The position numbers were made by a program, and so were the translations under genes. Positions 31,122 through 40,995 of a stretch of DNA of 64,000 nucleotides are shown in pieces. This stretch comes from Weissella viridescens (GTDB lineage Bacteria; Bacillota; Bacilli; Lactobacillales; Lactobacillaceae): NCBI RefSeq assembly GCF_003862435.1, contig NZ_RHGY01000007.1:32228-96227 (forward strand), written 5' to 3'. Every line of letters begins with the position of its first letter. The first letter of the stretch is position 1. The notes under the pieces are model-generated. The model worked only from the letters and a program-made list of their open reading frames with translations, did not search any database and was not told the DNA's origin.

Positions 31122-32660
31122 ATGCAAATTGAAAATATGATTCAAACCATTGACGATTACGCCATGACACAAGGTGATCGGGTTGTCTATGATGTTTTAG
31201 GTGAACAACATACCTATGCTGATTTAAAACACGATTCAGATGCACTGGCCGCATATATCGATACATTAGGTTTAGCAGATAAAGCACCTGTGATGGTATT
31301 TACAGGACAAGAATATGAAGCAATCATGACTTTTGTTGGATTAACAAAATCAGGACATGCTTACATCCCCGTTGACATCAACTCAGCGGAAGAACGGTTG
31401 ACGTCAATTTTGGAGATTGCCCAACCAGCAGCAGTCATTGCTGTTGATCCGCTACCAATTGAGATTGATTCAGTGCCAGTTGTTACGCCTGAAAAATTGG
31501 CTGAAGTGGTTCAAAATGATGTGAGCTACACACTTGATCACATGGTGACAGGAGACGATAACTATTACATCATTTTCACCTCTGGAACAACTGGAAAACC
31601 AAAGGGTGTTCAAATTTCACATAAGAATTTGCTTTCATTCACGAACTGGATGTTGTCAGCAGATGCTTTTGATATTCCGGAGCAACCACAGATGTTGGCA
31701 CAACCCCCATACTCATTCGATTTATCAGTGATGTATTGGGCACCGACATTAGCGATGGGTGGTACATTGTATGCTTTGCCACGCCACGTTGTTGAAAGTT
31801 TCAAGGAGCTCTTTAAAGTTCTACCAGAATTACCCATTGAGGTTTGGACATCAACGCCTTCATTTGCCGATATGGCCATGTTATCTGATGAATTTGATGC
31901 AGAGCACATGCCTAATATTAAGTACTTCTACTTTGATGGTGAAGAGCTAACTGTCGGAACTGCACAAAAGTTACGAGATCGTTTCCCTGATGCACGTATC
32001 GTCAATGCTTATGGCCCAACTGAGGCAACGGTAGCATTATCTGCAGTAGATATTACTGATAGCATGCTAGAAAAAGCTGAACGTTTGCCAATTGGGTATC
32101 CAAAGCCTGACTCACCAACCCGAATCGTTGATGTGGATGGTACGGTTTTGCCAAATGGTGAACAAGGTGAGATTATCGTGGCTGGTCCTGCAGTATCAAA
32201 GGGTTACCTCAATAATCCTGAAAAAACACGTGAGGCTTTCTTTGCATTTGATGGACAACCTGCTTATCATACTGGGGATGTTGGTTCAATGGATGAGGAT
32301 GGATTACTTCATTACGGTGGGCGCATGGACTTCCAAATTAAATTCAATGGTTATCGCATTGAGCTGGAGGAAGTTTCCCACGTACTAAACCTATCTGACA
32401 TGGTTGAATCAGCAGTTGCGGTGCCACGCTATAACGACCAACATAAGGTGCAACAGTTGTTGGCCTATGTGGTACCCAAGCCAGGGCTTTTGGAAAAATA
32501 TGAAAAGCCTTTAAAGCTAACGAAAGCGATTAAAGAAAGCTTGTCAGATGAGATGATGCCTTATATGATGCCATCACGATTCATTTATCGTGAATCATTA
32601 CCATTGACACCAAATGGTAAGGTGGACATCAAAGCACTTATTGCTGAGGTGAACGGCTGA
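31122..32660 (+). CDS. dltA: D-alanine--D-alanyl carrier protein ligase DltA
   Basis: 512 aa, full length. Adenylation-domain signatures: P-loop [12 protein letters not shown] (about 145), AYGPTEATV (about 297), YHTGD (about 385), and the C-terminal catalytic Lys in LTPNGKVD (about 498). It activates D-alanine as the AMP ester and loads it on the phosphopantetheine arm of DltC in the cytoplasm. GGAG precedes the ATG. Its stop overlaps dltB. Confidence 0.97.
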   Translation: MQIENMIQTIDDYAMTQGDRVVYDVLGEQHTYADLKHDSDALAAYIDTLGLADKAPVMVFTGQEYEAIMTFVGLTKSGHAYIPVDINSAEERLTSILEIAQPAAVIAVDPLPIEIDSVPVVTPEKLAEVVQNDVSYTLDHMVTGDDNYYIIFTSGTTGKPKGVQISHKNLLSFTNWMLSADAFDIPEQPQMLAQPPYSFDLSVMYWAPTLAMGGTLYALPRHVVESFKELFKVLPELPIEVWTSTPSFADMAMLSDEFDAEHMPNIKYFYFDGEELTVGTAQKLRDRFPDARIVNAYGPTEATVALSAVDITDSMLEKAERLPIGYPKPDSPTRIVDVDGTVLPNGEQGEIIVAGPAVSKGYLNNPEKTREAFFAFDGQPAYHTGDVGSMDEDGLLHYGGRMDFQIKFNGYRIELEEVSHVLNLSDMVESAVAVPRYNDQHKVQQLLAYVVPKPGLLEKYEKPLKLTKAIKESLSDEMMPYMMPSRFIYRESLPLTPNGKVDIKALIAEVNG

Positions 32661-33904
32661 TGAGTCAATGGTTAGCTTCTCTACCTAATTTACAGCCATA
32701 TGGGGACCCCATGTACTTCGGATACCTATTATTAGGGCTTTTGCCAATTATTGTAGGGATGTTCATAGGACGGCGCTTTCAGATTTATGAAGCCGGTTTC
32801 TCATTTGTGTTTATTTTACTTATGTTTGCGGGACCAAAATGGGTTCAATTCTACGCTTTAATTGCTTATATTTTATGGCAAACGGTGTTGATTTTACTCT
32901 ATCAGTCCTATCGTAAACGGTACGATAATAAGTGGGTTTTCTACGGAGCTGTATTTCTATCAGCTTTTCCCCTGATTATTGTTAAACTACACCCAGTCTT
33001 TAATCAAAACAAGGCATCAATTATTGGTTTCCTAGGTATTTCATATCTGACCTTTAAATCAGTTGGTATGATTATGGAAATGCGAGATGGTGTTCTAAAG
33101 GATGTTAAAATCTGGCCAACGGTTAGATTCTTGATGTTTATGCCGACGCTATCATCTGGGCCTATTGATCGATACCGTCGTTTTGAAGCTGATTATGAAC
33201 AAGTACCTGATCGCCAACGTTATCTGGATTTTGTGCAGAGTGCAACGTGGAACATTATGCTGGGGTTCTTCTACAAGTTCATCGTGGCTTACGTCATTTC
33301 AGTTAAGTTCTTAGGGCCTTTCAAAAAGGCAGCCTTACTTGAGGGTGGACTCTTTAATTTGCCAACAATTGGTGTCATGTACTCATATGGACTTTACCTG
33401 TTCTTTGATTTTGCAGGGTATTCATTATTCGCTATCGCAATTTCAAAGTTAATGGGAATTGATACGCCAATCAATTTCAATAAGCCCTTTATGGCCAAGA
33501 ATCTAAAGGAATTCTGGAATCGTTGGCATATGACGTTGAGTTTCTGGTTCCGAGATTATGTCTTTATGCGTTTGGTTTTGGTACTCACACGTAATAAAGT
33601 ATTTAAGAATCGAAATGTGACCTCTGGGTTCGCCTATATGGTTGATATGCTTTTGATGGGATTCTGGCATGGTGTGACATGGTGGTACATTTTATATGGA
33701 TTCCTGCATGCCGTCGGATTAATCGTCAATGACTGGTGGCTGCGTCAGAAGAAACAAAAGAACCGTGATCGCAAAAAAGCTGGATTGGAGCCATTACCAA
33801 GTAACTGGTTCACCAATGGCTTTGCAATCTTTTTAACTTTTAACTTTACCATGTTCACATTCTTGGTCTTCTCAGGCTTTTTGAATGAATTATGGTTTCA
33901 CTAA
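32660..33904 (+). CDS. dltB: D-alanyl transfer protein DltB (MBOAT)
   Basis: 414 aa with about eleven membrane helices. The MBOAT active-site His is in LMGFWHGVTWWY (about 333), and a second conserved region reads FWNRWHMTLSFWFRDYV. It takes D-Ala from DltC at the inner face and passes it outwards with DltX/DltD. The start overlaps the dltA stop by one base (TGATG), so the two are coupled. Confidence 0.96.
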   Translation: MSQWLASLPNLQPYGDPMYFGYLLLGLLPIIVGMFIGRRFQIYEAGFSFVFILLMFAGPKWVQFYALIAYILWQTVLILLYQSYRKRYDNKWVFYGAVFLSAFPLIIVKLHPVFNQNKASIIGFLGISYLTFKSVGMIMEMRDGVLKDVKIWPTVRFLMFMPTLSSGPIDRYRRFEADYEQVPDRQRYLDFVQSATWNIMLGFFYKFIVAYVISVKFLGPFKKAALLEGGLFNLPTIGVMYSYGLYLFFDFAGYSLFAIAISKLMGIDTPINFNKPFMAKNLKEFWNRWHMTLSFWFRDYVFMRLVLVLTRNKVFKNRNVTSGFAYMVDMLLMGFWHGVTWWYILYGFLHAVGLIVNDWWLRQKKQKNRDRKKAGLEPLPSNWFTNGFAIFLTFNFTMFTFLVFSGFLNELWFH

Positions 33905-33931
33905 TTAAATTAAGAAATAGAGGAATTTAAA

Positions 33932-34183
33932 ATGGCAGAAGATATGGATGTACAAGCAGAAGTCATCGCAATTATTGATGATTTGTTCATGGAAGATGTT
34001 TCAGACATGATGGATGATGATTTATTTGATGCAGGTATTTTGGATTCAATGGCGGTTGTCGAGTTAGTTGTGGCTTTGGAATCAAAGTTTGGCATCAAGG
34101 TACCTGTTTCAGAAATGGGACGTGATGACTGGAACACGGCTAACAAAATTGTTGAAGGGGTAAAGGAATTACGGAATGCGTAA
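33932..34183 (+). CDS. dltC: D-alanyl carrier protein DltC
   Basis: 83 aa, acidic and helical. The phosphopantetheine attachment Ser is in [11 protein letters not shown] (Ser about 38). It carries D-alanine as a thioester between DltA and DltB. AGAGGA precedes the ATG. The 3' end overlaps dltD by 8 nt. Confidence 0.96.
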   Translation: MAEDMDVQAEVIAIIDDLFMEDVSDMMDDDLFDAGILDSMAVVELVVALESKFGIKVPVSEMGRDDWNTANKIVEGVKELRNA

Positions 34184-35453
34184 ACGACTTTGGCTGATTT
34201 TTGGGCCATTGTTATGCGCAGTACTTTTAATTTTGGTGGTGATTCTCGCAGCGAATACGCAACCTAAATCCAACTATAAAGTTGAACGTAAAGCAGCAAC
34301 TGCAACTTCACCGCGCGTGTTTAAAAGTGCTATCCTAAAACAACAGGCCTTATCAGATAAGCAGCATCGATTTGTCCCGTTTTTTGGGTCAAGTGAGTGG
34401 AAGAGAATGGATGCAATGCACCCATCAACACTTGCTGAGGGATACCATCGCAGTTATCGACCATTTCTTCTTGGACAAAGTGGTTCAACGGCATTGACGC
34501 ACTATTTTGGTATGCAGCAGATGTTACCACAAATCCAAAATAAGCAAGCTGTTTTTGTTATTTCACCACAATGGTTTATTAAAAATGCAGATAACCCTCA
34601 AGCCTTTTCTATCTTTTATAGTACAGGTCAAGGGCTTGATTTCTTAAAGAATCAAACAGGTACGAAAGCAGATCGTTTTGCAGCACAACGTTTTTTGAAA
34701 GTAGCACCTCAGGGATCAATTAATCAAATGATGAAAAAGGTGGCTAATGGTAAATCTTTGACGCCATTCGAAAAGCATCGTATTAATGCCCAGTTATCGT
34801 TGGTAAATCATGAAGATGCTTTCTTTAGTAAGTGGCGGATTGAAGACAACTATAACAAAAAGATTTTGCCTGAGAGTAAGAAATTACCGCAACCATACAA
34901 CCGTGAAAAGTTGGGTCAAGTTGCAACACACCTTGGACAACAAAGTACCACAAATAATCGTTTTGGTATTGATAACACATTTTATAATAAGCGTGTTCGT
35001 CAATCTGAGAAAGGTTTGGCTGGTAAACAGAAATCAATTAATTATGAGTCGTCGGTTGAATATAATGACTTCCAATTGGTATTGGAACAATTTGCCCAAT
35101 CGAATACGAATGTGATGTTTGTCATCCCACCAGTAAATCATAAGTGGGTGGCATATACTGGATTGAACGAAGGCATGTACCAACGTTCAGTGAAGAAGAT
35201 TGAATATCAATTACGTTCACAGGGCTTTAATAATGTGGTTGATTTATCGAAGGATGGTAATAAGCCGTACTTTATGCAAGATACGATTCATTTAGGTTGG
35301 AATGGTTGGTTAGCAATGGATGACCATGTTGACCCATTCTTGACGCAAAAACAAGCGCAACCAAAATACAAAATCAATGATAAGTTCTTTGATGCAGCAT
35401 GGGCGAACTATCGTCCAACCGCATCAGATAATTTTAGCAAATTTAAGCAGTAG
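34176..35453 (+). CDS. dltD: D-alanyl transfer/lipoteichoic acid protein DltD
   Basis: 425 aa. A signal anchor at about 5-25, then an SGNH-like extracellular domain with the nucleophile Ser in FFGSSEW (about 70) and the late catalytic pair in [10 protein letters not shown] (His about 373). The final step of D-alanylation occurs on the outer face of the membrane. AAAGGAA lies inside dltC upstream of the ATG. Confidence 0.95.
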   Translation: MRKRLWLIFGPLLCAVLLILVVILAANTQPKSNYKVERKAATATSPRVFKSAILKQQALSDKQHRFVPFFGSSEWKRMDAMHPSTLAEGYHRSYRPFLLGQSGSTALTHYFGMQQMLPQIQNKQAVFVISPQWFIKNADNPQAFSIFYSTGQGLDFLKNQTGTKADRFAAQRFLKVAPQGSINQMMKKVANGKSLTPFEKHRINAQLSLVNHEDAFFSKWRIEDNYNKKILPESKKLPQPYNREKLGQVATHLGQQSTTNNRFGIDNTFYNKRVRQSEKGLAGKQKSINYESSVEYNDFQLVLEQFAQSNTNVMFVIPPVNHKWVAYTGLNEGMYQRSVKKIEYQLRSQGFNNVVDLSKDGNKPYFMQDTIHLGWNGWLAMDDHVDPFLTQKQAQPKYKINDKFFDAAWANYRPTASDNFSKFKQ

Positions 35454-35459
35454 TCTATC

Positions 35460-35492
35460 ACGCGTTGAACCCTCGGGTTTGACGCGTTTTGC
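35460..35492 (+). terminator. hairpin after dltD
   Basis: ACGCG and AACCC pair with GGGTT and CGCGT around TC, followed by TTTTGCTT. The T-run is imperfect, so some read-through into the next gene is likely. Confidence 0.65.
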
Positions 35493-35507
35493 TTAGGAGG
35501 TAACATA

Positions 35508-36368
35508 ATGCTTTCAGAAGTGGCCACTTCAATTAATCAAAAATTGGCTGAGATGAATTATCGACAACAACTGATGAATACGTTTGAGGAAATGCAACGG
35601 ATACCCGCTGAAAATCGACCTAGGGCATTAAAGTTTCCAAGTAAGGTAAACCAGACCACCGTAGCATACGATGCGCATACTGTCCGCCGTCTTACTTTGA
35701 CAGATACAACGCAGGGTGAATTATTCATGCTGCATGGTGGTGCATTTATATTACCAGCATCAACGGCGTTCAATCAGGTTGCCGTCGCTTTTATGAAAAT
35801 GGGATACGCTGTGACTATTCCGGATTATCCATTAGCACCTGCAAAAATTGCTGATATTCGACCATGGATATTAGACGTTTACCAAGACTGGGTAGCGCAA
35901 AATCCAACAGTTGGTCATTATATGTGGGGAGACTCTGCCGGTGCCAACATTGCTTTTCGACTATTGTTAGATATTCGAGATGCAGCCTTGATCCGACCGG
36001 ATGCAACGGCATTTGTTTCGTTATGTCCAGATACGACTTTTAGTGTTCCAGAAAAAGCTGCTCATGCAGATTTAGTTCTGGATCCAAATCGAATGCGACG
36101 TATGCAGAATAATGCTGCATACCAACAATTTGATTTCATGCAGTTAGCCGATTATAGTTCACTCGGGCGTTTACGGTTCGATTCTGGTGGCAATGAATGT
36201 GTTGCGTCAGCGGTTAGTGAAATTGCACAAGCTTGTGAGGTGGCCGGCGGAAATGAAGTAGCGATATCAGTTCACCCTGAACTCGTACATGATTATCCAA
36301 TGTGGCAAGCGATGCCAGAAGCCAAACAGACACTGCAAGATATTCATCTTTTTTTTCAACGCAAATAA
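35508..36368 (+). CDS. alpha/beta hydrolase (HSL-like) downstream of dltD
   Basis: 286 aa. Oxyanion motif HGGAF (about 76-80), nucleophile elbow GDSAGAN (about 145-151) and a late His in VHDYPMW fit the hormone-sensitive-lipase branch of esterases. There is no signal peptide, so it is cytoplasmic. AGGAGG lies 7 nt before the ATG. It follows dltD behind an imperfect terminator, and may be a partial member of the dlt transcript. Substrate unknown. Confidence 0.85.
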   Translation: MLSEVATSINQKLAEMNYRQQLMNTFEEMQRIPAENRPRALKFPSKVNQTTVAYDAHTVRRLTLTDTTQGELFMLHGGAFILPASTAFNQVAVAFMKMGYAVTIPDYPLAPAKIADIRPWILDVYQDWVAQNPTVGHYMWGDSAGANIAFRLLLDIRDAALIRPDATAFVSLCPDTTFSVPEKAAHADLVLDPNRMRRMQNNAAYQQFDFMQLADYSSLGRLRFDSGGNECVASAVSEIAQACEVAGGNEVAISVHPELVHDYPMWQAMPEAKQTLQDIHLFFQRK

Positions 36369-36420
36369 AAAACACTGAAAGTGAACGTATGTCGCGTGAC
36401 ATGGGGGCACAAACAGTGTT
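36366..36420 (-). terminator. large terminator of the minus-strand serine hydrolase gene
   Basis: On the minus strand three paired segments (ACACTG/CAGTGT, GTG/CAC, ATGTC/GACAT) are separated by symmetric TTT/TTT and 5/5-nt internal loops, ending in a six-T run. It also lies at the end of the convergent hydrolase gene. Confidence 0.75.
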
Positions 36421-36421
36421 G

Positions 36422-37465
36422 CTATTTAGCATCAAATTTATCTGAGAAAAGTTGTAAAATATCGTAGGCAGCATGTTTTACGGTTGCAGCTGAACGACTT
36501 TGATTTGAAAATAGGATAATTCCATATTGGCTATCGCCTGATAGTTGAACCCAATTTCGATAATTCGTGCCTCTTAGATAACCATAAACTTTTTTGAGTT
36601 TACCTCGATGGCGATGGTACATCCCACCAGAGTAGCCATTCTTGGGTTGATCAGGTTGATGTGTGAGTTGCGTATAGTCTGCTACATTTAAAATTTGATT
36701 ATTGTGCAAGCCACGTTGAAACTTTAAATAGTCATCTGGGGTTGTATACAAATTTCCGGCGCCAACGATATAAGACATTAATTGGGGATTTGCTAGGCGA
36801 GGTTTCCGGTATTGCCAGGGGCCAATTGATCGATAACTAACCGCTAATTTGTGGGTTTGTGGGGATACATCATGCCACATAAAAGTATGCGATAGATTAA
36901 GTGGGTTGATAATCCGCTGAGTTAGATTATCGGCATAACTCATTTGTGTCTCATGCCGAATAATACCGGCCAGTAAAATGTAATTATCATTATCATAATA
37001 AAAATGAGTGAGGGATAATTTACTGGCATTAATGCGAGATACAGTGGCTTGGACGGCCTGATCTTCGGTCATGATAAACCCAGGATCACGTTCTGATTTC
37101 AAATCAACGATGCCAGATGTATGGGTTAATAATTGGCTAATAGTGATGGCAGCTCCCTTATTTAAATCAGGGAACCAGCGTTCGATTGTTGTGTACTCAC
37201 TAATCGGGTTTGTGCTAGTTTTTGATTCGTTGATAATTTGAATCATCATGGCAGCTGTCATCGCTTTTTGGAGTGAGGCACTTGGATACAGCACATCATT
37301 GTCCTGATTGGGTATAGTGTTAGCTTTATTTGCGAAACCAACGCCTTCATTATCTTGATTTGATTGCTCGGCGTTAATGAGGAGTACTTTACCTGTGAGT
37401 CGATATTTTTTCATGATTTTGGCGATTGTTTCGGCCATATAATCCGCTTGATTTGGTTGATGCAT
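36422..37465 (-). CDS. DltE/PBP-like serine hydrolase without signal peptide
   Basis: 347 aa with the beta-lactamase/PBP fold. SASLQK gives Ser64 and Lys67; YYDNDNY supplies the second motif; a KTG motif is not visible (the equivalent region reads GYLRGT). Unlike its three relatives in the window it lacks any N-terminal hydrophobic segment, and an in-frame TAG two codons before the ATG rules out a longer start. AAAGGAG is 12 nt upstream, a long spacing. It should be cytoplasmic, which is odd for an enzyme expected to act on the cell wall. A novel intracellular substrate is possible. Confidence 0.8.
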   Translation of the reverse strand: MHQPNQADYMAETIAKIMKKYRLTGKVLLINAEQSNQDNEGVGFANKANTIPNQDNDVLYPSASLQKAMTAAMMIQIINESKTSTNPISEYTTIERWFPDLNKGAAITISQLLTHTSGIVDLKSERDPGFIMTEDQAVQATVSRINASKLSLTHFYYDNDNYILLAGIIRHETQMSYADNLTQRIINPLNLSHTFMWHDVSPQTHKLAVSYRSIGPWQYRKPRLANPQLMSYIVGAGNLYTTPDDYLKFQRGLHNNQILNVADYTQLTHQPDQPKNGYSGGMYHRHRGKLKKVYGYLRGTNYRNWVQLSGDSQYGIILFSNQSRSAATVKHAAYDILQLFSDKFDAK

Positions 37466-37502
37466 ATGCTAGTACAGCTCCTTTCAAAAAGAGACTACTC
37501 AT

Positions 37503-37531
37503 ATCATAACGCGACAAAATATAATTTGTAA
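37503..37531 (-). promoter_or_regulatory. promoter of the minus-strand serine hydrolase gene
   Basis: Minus strand: -35 TTACAA (37531-37526), 17-nt spacer, -10 TATGAT (37508-37503). Confidence 0.65.
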
Positions 37532-37599
37532 CCATAAGCCTCGTATTTGGTAAACATGTTAAAATAGTATTTATGATGATGGATTAGAGGGTATGAAGG

Positions 37600-38871
37600 A
37601 TGCAAGAAAATTTATTTAAATGGTTCTACCAAATCCGCCAATATCGCTTTGTAGATTTGACGCAACAAACTTTGACACGTTTATTTCCATTTGCCATTAT
37701 CGGAAGCTTTTTATCTGCTTTCCGTAAGACTGTTTTGGACGACGAAGGATTCGTGAATAATGTTTTTAATATTCCAGATATTTTACCAAAATATGACGTG
37801 TTAAATCATTACTTTCAAAATTTAACGCATTTAACGTTAGGTATTCTGGGGATTTTAGCAGCATATTACATGGCTGAATTGACGGTCAGAAAATATAGTC
37901 ATCGGATTTATCAGGCGGGCATTACTTCTGCGGTCGCATATGTTCTCGTTTTTAATCCAGCGAATTTGGTGAAAGGACATATGCAGTTAGCCGCCTTAAC
38001 CCGGTACACTGGTATGCGTGGGCTATTAGTGGGTCTTATTTTTGGCTACCTTGTTGGAAGTATTTTTGGTCGCGTCGCTCGCTGGGGTCAAAAACATGAT
38101 CGACATGCCGATAACGTGAATAACTACGGCATGATTGGGGTTGTTGCCTTAGTACTAGCTGGTGGATTGGTGCTTAATGTTGGATTAAATGCCCTGGTTA
38201 AGTTTACACCAATTACGAATGGCATCGAAACTGTTGTCAGCACCTTACAACGCGGGACATTTGGCATGACCTTACTGGGGACGATTGTGACGACTGGGCT
38301 ACGATGGGTTGGCTTGAGTGGGCCGTTTGAATTTGATAATAGTTTTACAAGTCCGACAGCCAATGCCAATTTAATGTTTGCCTTAAAGCATCATAGTCCT
38401 TGGCAAGTTCCTAATCCATTTACTGAAGAAAGCCTCTATGATAGTTTTGGTTTATTTGGTGGGGTTGGCGGAATATTGGCATTAGGAGTTGCCATCCTCT
38501 TGTTTTCAAATAATCGTAAGCAAAGAGCAACCAGTCATATTTCTATGTTACCAACAATTTTTGGAAGTGGGCAGGGATTGATGATTGGATTACCAGTGTT
38601 ATTTAATCCGATTTATCTGCTACCCTTTGTACTTGTACCAACAGTAAATGTATGCCTGGGTGCCTTGCTCATTTGCTGTAAGGCAATGCCACCTTCGATT
38701 TATCCTGTGCCAATTGGGACTCCAGGACCACTCATCGCCTTTATCGGGTCAGGTGGGAATTTTGTCGCCTTATTGGCTGGGATTGGCATGTTTATCATTG
38801 ATGTTTTGATTTACATTCCTTTCGTCAAGTTAGATAAGCGAATCCAGACACGCCTAAATGAAAGGCACTAA
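37600..38871 (+). CDS. PTS EIIC component (lactose/cellobiose type), standalone
   Basis: 423 aa with about ten membrane helices. Family segments: LFPFAIIGSFLSAFR near 30, a central HHSPWQVPNPFTEES loop and PIGTPGPLIAFIGSGGN near the end, typical of the glucoside/cellobiose EIIC fold. No EIIA or EIIB domain is fused or encoded nearby, so phosphorylation would need components in trans. Its neighbours are envelope hydrolases, not sugar catabolic genes. AGAGGG precedes the ATG. The next gene starts 13 nt after its stop. Confidence 0.85.
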   Translation: MQENLFKWFYQIRQYRFVDLTQQTLTRLFPFAIIGSFLSAFRKTVLDDEGFVNNVFNIPDILPKYDVLNHYFQNLTHLTLGILGILAAYYMAELTVRKYSHRIYQAGITSAVAYVLVFNPANLVKGHMQLAALTRYTGMRGLLVGLIFGYLVGSIFGRVARWGQKHDRHADNVNNYGMIGVVALVLAGGLVLNVGLNALVKFTPITNGIETVVSTLQRGTFGMTLLGTIVTTGLRWVGLSGPFEFDNSFTSPTANANLMFALKHHSPWQVPNPFTEESLYDSFGLFGGVGGILALGVAILLFSNNRKQRATSHISMLPTIFGSGQGLMIGLPVLFNPIYLLPFVLVPTVNVCLGALLICCKAMPPSIYPVPIGTPGPLIAFIGSGGNFVALLAGIGMFIIDVLIYIPFVKLDKRIQTRLNERH

Positions 38872-38884
38872 GGTGGTGAAAATT

Positions 38885-39781
38885 ATGGTGAAAAAACGAA
38901 TACGTGCCATAATCGGCATTGTCGTTTGTGCAATCTTAATACTTGTGCTCGCAATTCCAGCCTATTCTTGGACAAAAATGAATATTAATGAACTAGATCG
39001 TTTTTATAATTCAAAACTGTCACCAGTAATTTTGATTCCAGGTAGCTCGGCAACTAACAACCGGTTTGATGGTATGGTTGCAGACATTAATCAAAATGCA
39101 CCCGTGCAACACAGTTTAATTAAGGTGAAAGTTTGGAATGATGGACGCATTACGATTGATGGTAAAAAGTTGAAAAATGATAATGAACCGTTTATTGTGG
39201 TTGGGTTTGAAAATAACCATGATGGATATAAAAATATTAAAGAACAGTCAAAAATGTTTAATGCAGCGTTTGCAATGCTTCAAAATAAATATGAATTTAA
39301 CAACTACAAAGGTATTGGACATTCGAATGGTGGGTTAGTGTACACTGATTTTCTTGAGCGGTATGCCAAAAATTACCCAGAAGTCAAAATTAAAAAGCTT
39401 TTGACGATGGGGACACCTTTCAACTTTGAGGAAACGTCTATTCATAACCGAACGCAAATGCTTTCGGATTTCATTAAACATAAAAAACAATTACCAAAAG
39501 ATTTAACTGTATATGCACTTGCGGGGACTAAAACCTACACATCTGATGGTATTGTGCCAGAAGAATCCGTTCGTGCAGGGAAGTATATCTACCAAAATCA
39601 AGTCAAAGACTATACTGAAATCACGGTGACAGGATCTGATGCGGAACATTCTGATTTACCAGAAAATGATGAAGTCATCAGTACCGTCACCCAACGTATT
39701 TTGGCAAAGCCACAACCACAAAATGGGACAACAGCAGATGATGGTTCAGTTGTCACACATAAAGATAGTAAGGAGAAGTAA
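38885..39781 (+). CDS. DUF915-type alpha/beta hydrolase, membrane-anchored
   Basis: 298 aa. Start at 38885 chosen for AAGGTGG 8 nt upstream; an ATG at 38858 overlaps the EIIC gene. A signal anchor at about 8-30, then the hydrolase: HGS-like GSSATNNR, nucleophile in GHSNGG, Asp in SDGIVP and His in EHSDLPEN. This is the order seen in DUF915 proteins, which are surface-exposed hydrolases of unknown substrate in lactic acid bacteria. It ends 2 nt before the next serine hydrolase, so the two are co-translated. Confidence 0.85.
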   Translation: MVKKRIRAIIGIVVCAILILVLAIPAYSWTKMNINELDRFYNSKLSPVILIPGSSATNNRFDGMVADINQNAPVQHSLIKVKVWNDGRITIDGKKLKNDNEPFIVVGFENNHDGYKNIKEQSKMFNAAFAMLQNKYEFNNYKGIGHSNGGLVYTDFLERYAKNYPEVKIKKLLTMGTPFNFEETSIHNRTQMLSDFIKHKKQLPKDLTVYALAGTKTYTSDGIVPEESVRAGKYIYQNQVKDYTEITVTGSDAEHSDLPENDEVISTVTQRILAKPQPQNGTTADDGSVVTHKDSKEK

Positions 39782-39783
39782 GC

Positions 39784-40914
39784 ATGCCCCTAAAAAAGAA
39801 ATCCAAATGGATAATCGCCATCGCTAGTATCGCTGGTGTCTGTGGGGTAGCTTACCTAGGTACGACATTAGTTGATCATCCAACAAGTACGACGTCCGCG
39901 CCAAATAAATTGTCACATCAAACAAAGTATGAGGTCGCCGCTCAAACGAGCCAAGCCAAACATTTTGAAAGTGCAATTAAACAAAATAAGTTTAGTGGGA
40001 CAATTCTAGTCGTTAAAGATGGTAAAACGATTTTAAATCAAGGTTATGGTAAAACGAGCATTCGATCACAACGAGATAACACAACTGAAACGAAGTATCC
40101 GATTGCATCGTTAACAAAGAATGTGACTGCCGTCATTGCAGTTAAACAGTTGGAAGCAAAAGGCTATAGCCCTGAGACGAAACTTTCAACATTCTATCCG
40201 GATATGCAAAATGCGGGAAATATTACAATTCGCCAGCTAATCACCATGAATGCTAAGTATGAGACCAATAAATTTACCCCTGTGCACTTGGGGAATGAGC
40301 AAGACTATATTAACGAAATTTTGAAGCATACTTACTATGATCATACGAAAACAACCTGGCACTATAATGCGACCGATTATCATATATTGATTGGGGTTTT
40401 ACAAAAAGTAACGGGAAAAACCTATGAGCAACTTGTCTCTGAAACGTTTGGCGATCAATCTGAGCTACAAACATTGCCAGGTTATACAAACAATCTAGGC
40501 AAACCATTGGGGAGTACCGTTGAAGGCGTAAATGTTCCCTTCCATAAAGCTGCCTATCAAAAGGAATTAGGGACGGGAGATATCTTTACAAATACATGGG
40601 GTATCTATCAATTGCTCGAGTCTGAGATTAACCATAAAATTGTCTCAAATGATCAATTTAAAGCGGTATCGACGCCGATGTCACAATATCATGAAATTTA
40701 TTCCGGTGGGCTTTATTCAGAAGACCAAAACCGTGCTTACTTCTGTCGCGGGGTGATGCAAGGATTTGAAGATTATGTATACATGAGTAAGGATGGCCGT
40801 GATGCGGTTATCTTACAATCAAATCAGTATTCAGTTACTGGAAAAAATTCTAATTTAGCAAAATATATTTATGGAAAAGTTGTCGGACATGAAGTGGTGT
40901 TCAAAAACTATTAG
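39784..40914 (+). CDS. DltE-like serine hydrolase, paralogue 2
   Basis: 376 aa. A signal anchor (about 8-28), then SLTK (Ser109, Lys112) and YNATDY near 195. The motif that reads HGKMQGF in DltE is here CRGVMQGF, so the His is lost. Otherwise segment order follows DltE closely (YPIASLTKN, STFYPD, GTGDIFT). AAGGAG lies 8 nt before the ATG, 2 nt after the DUF915 gene. Envelope esterase or carboxypeptidase activity is possible; altered motif 3 suggests a different substrate. Confidence 0.85.
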   Translation: MPLKKKSKWIIAIASIAGVCGVAYLGTTLVDHPTSTTSAPNKLSHQTKYEVAAQTSQAKHFESAIKQNKFSGTILVVKDGKTILNQGYGKTSIRSQRDNTTETKYPIASLTKNVTAVIAVKQLEAKGYSPETKLSTFYPDMQNAGNITIRQLITMNAKYETNKFTPVHLGNEQDYINEILKHTYYDHTKTTWHYNATDYHILIGVLQKVTGKTYEQLVSETFGDQSELQTLPGYTNNLGKPLGSTVEGVNVPFHKAAYQKELGTGDIFTNTWGIYQLLESEINHKIVSNDQFKAVSTPMSQYHEIYSGGLYSEDQNRAYFCRGVMQGFEDYVYMSKDGRDAVILQSNQYSVTGKNSNLAKYIYGKVVGHEVVFKNY

Positions 40915-40995
40915 AAAGCAAGCTGGACCTGATTAAGGCTAGGCCCGCAGCGGTAACTAATACTAACGCTACAAATGTTCATTGAATTAATGTAA

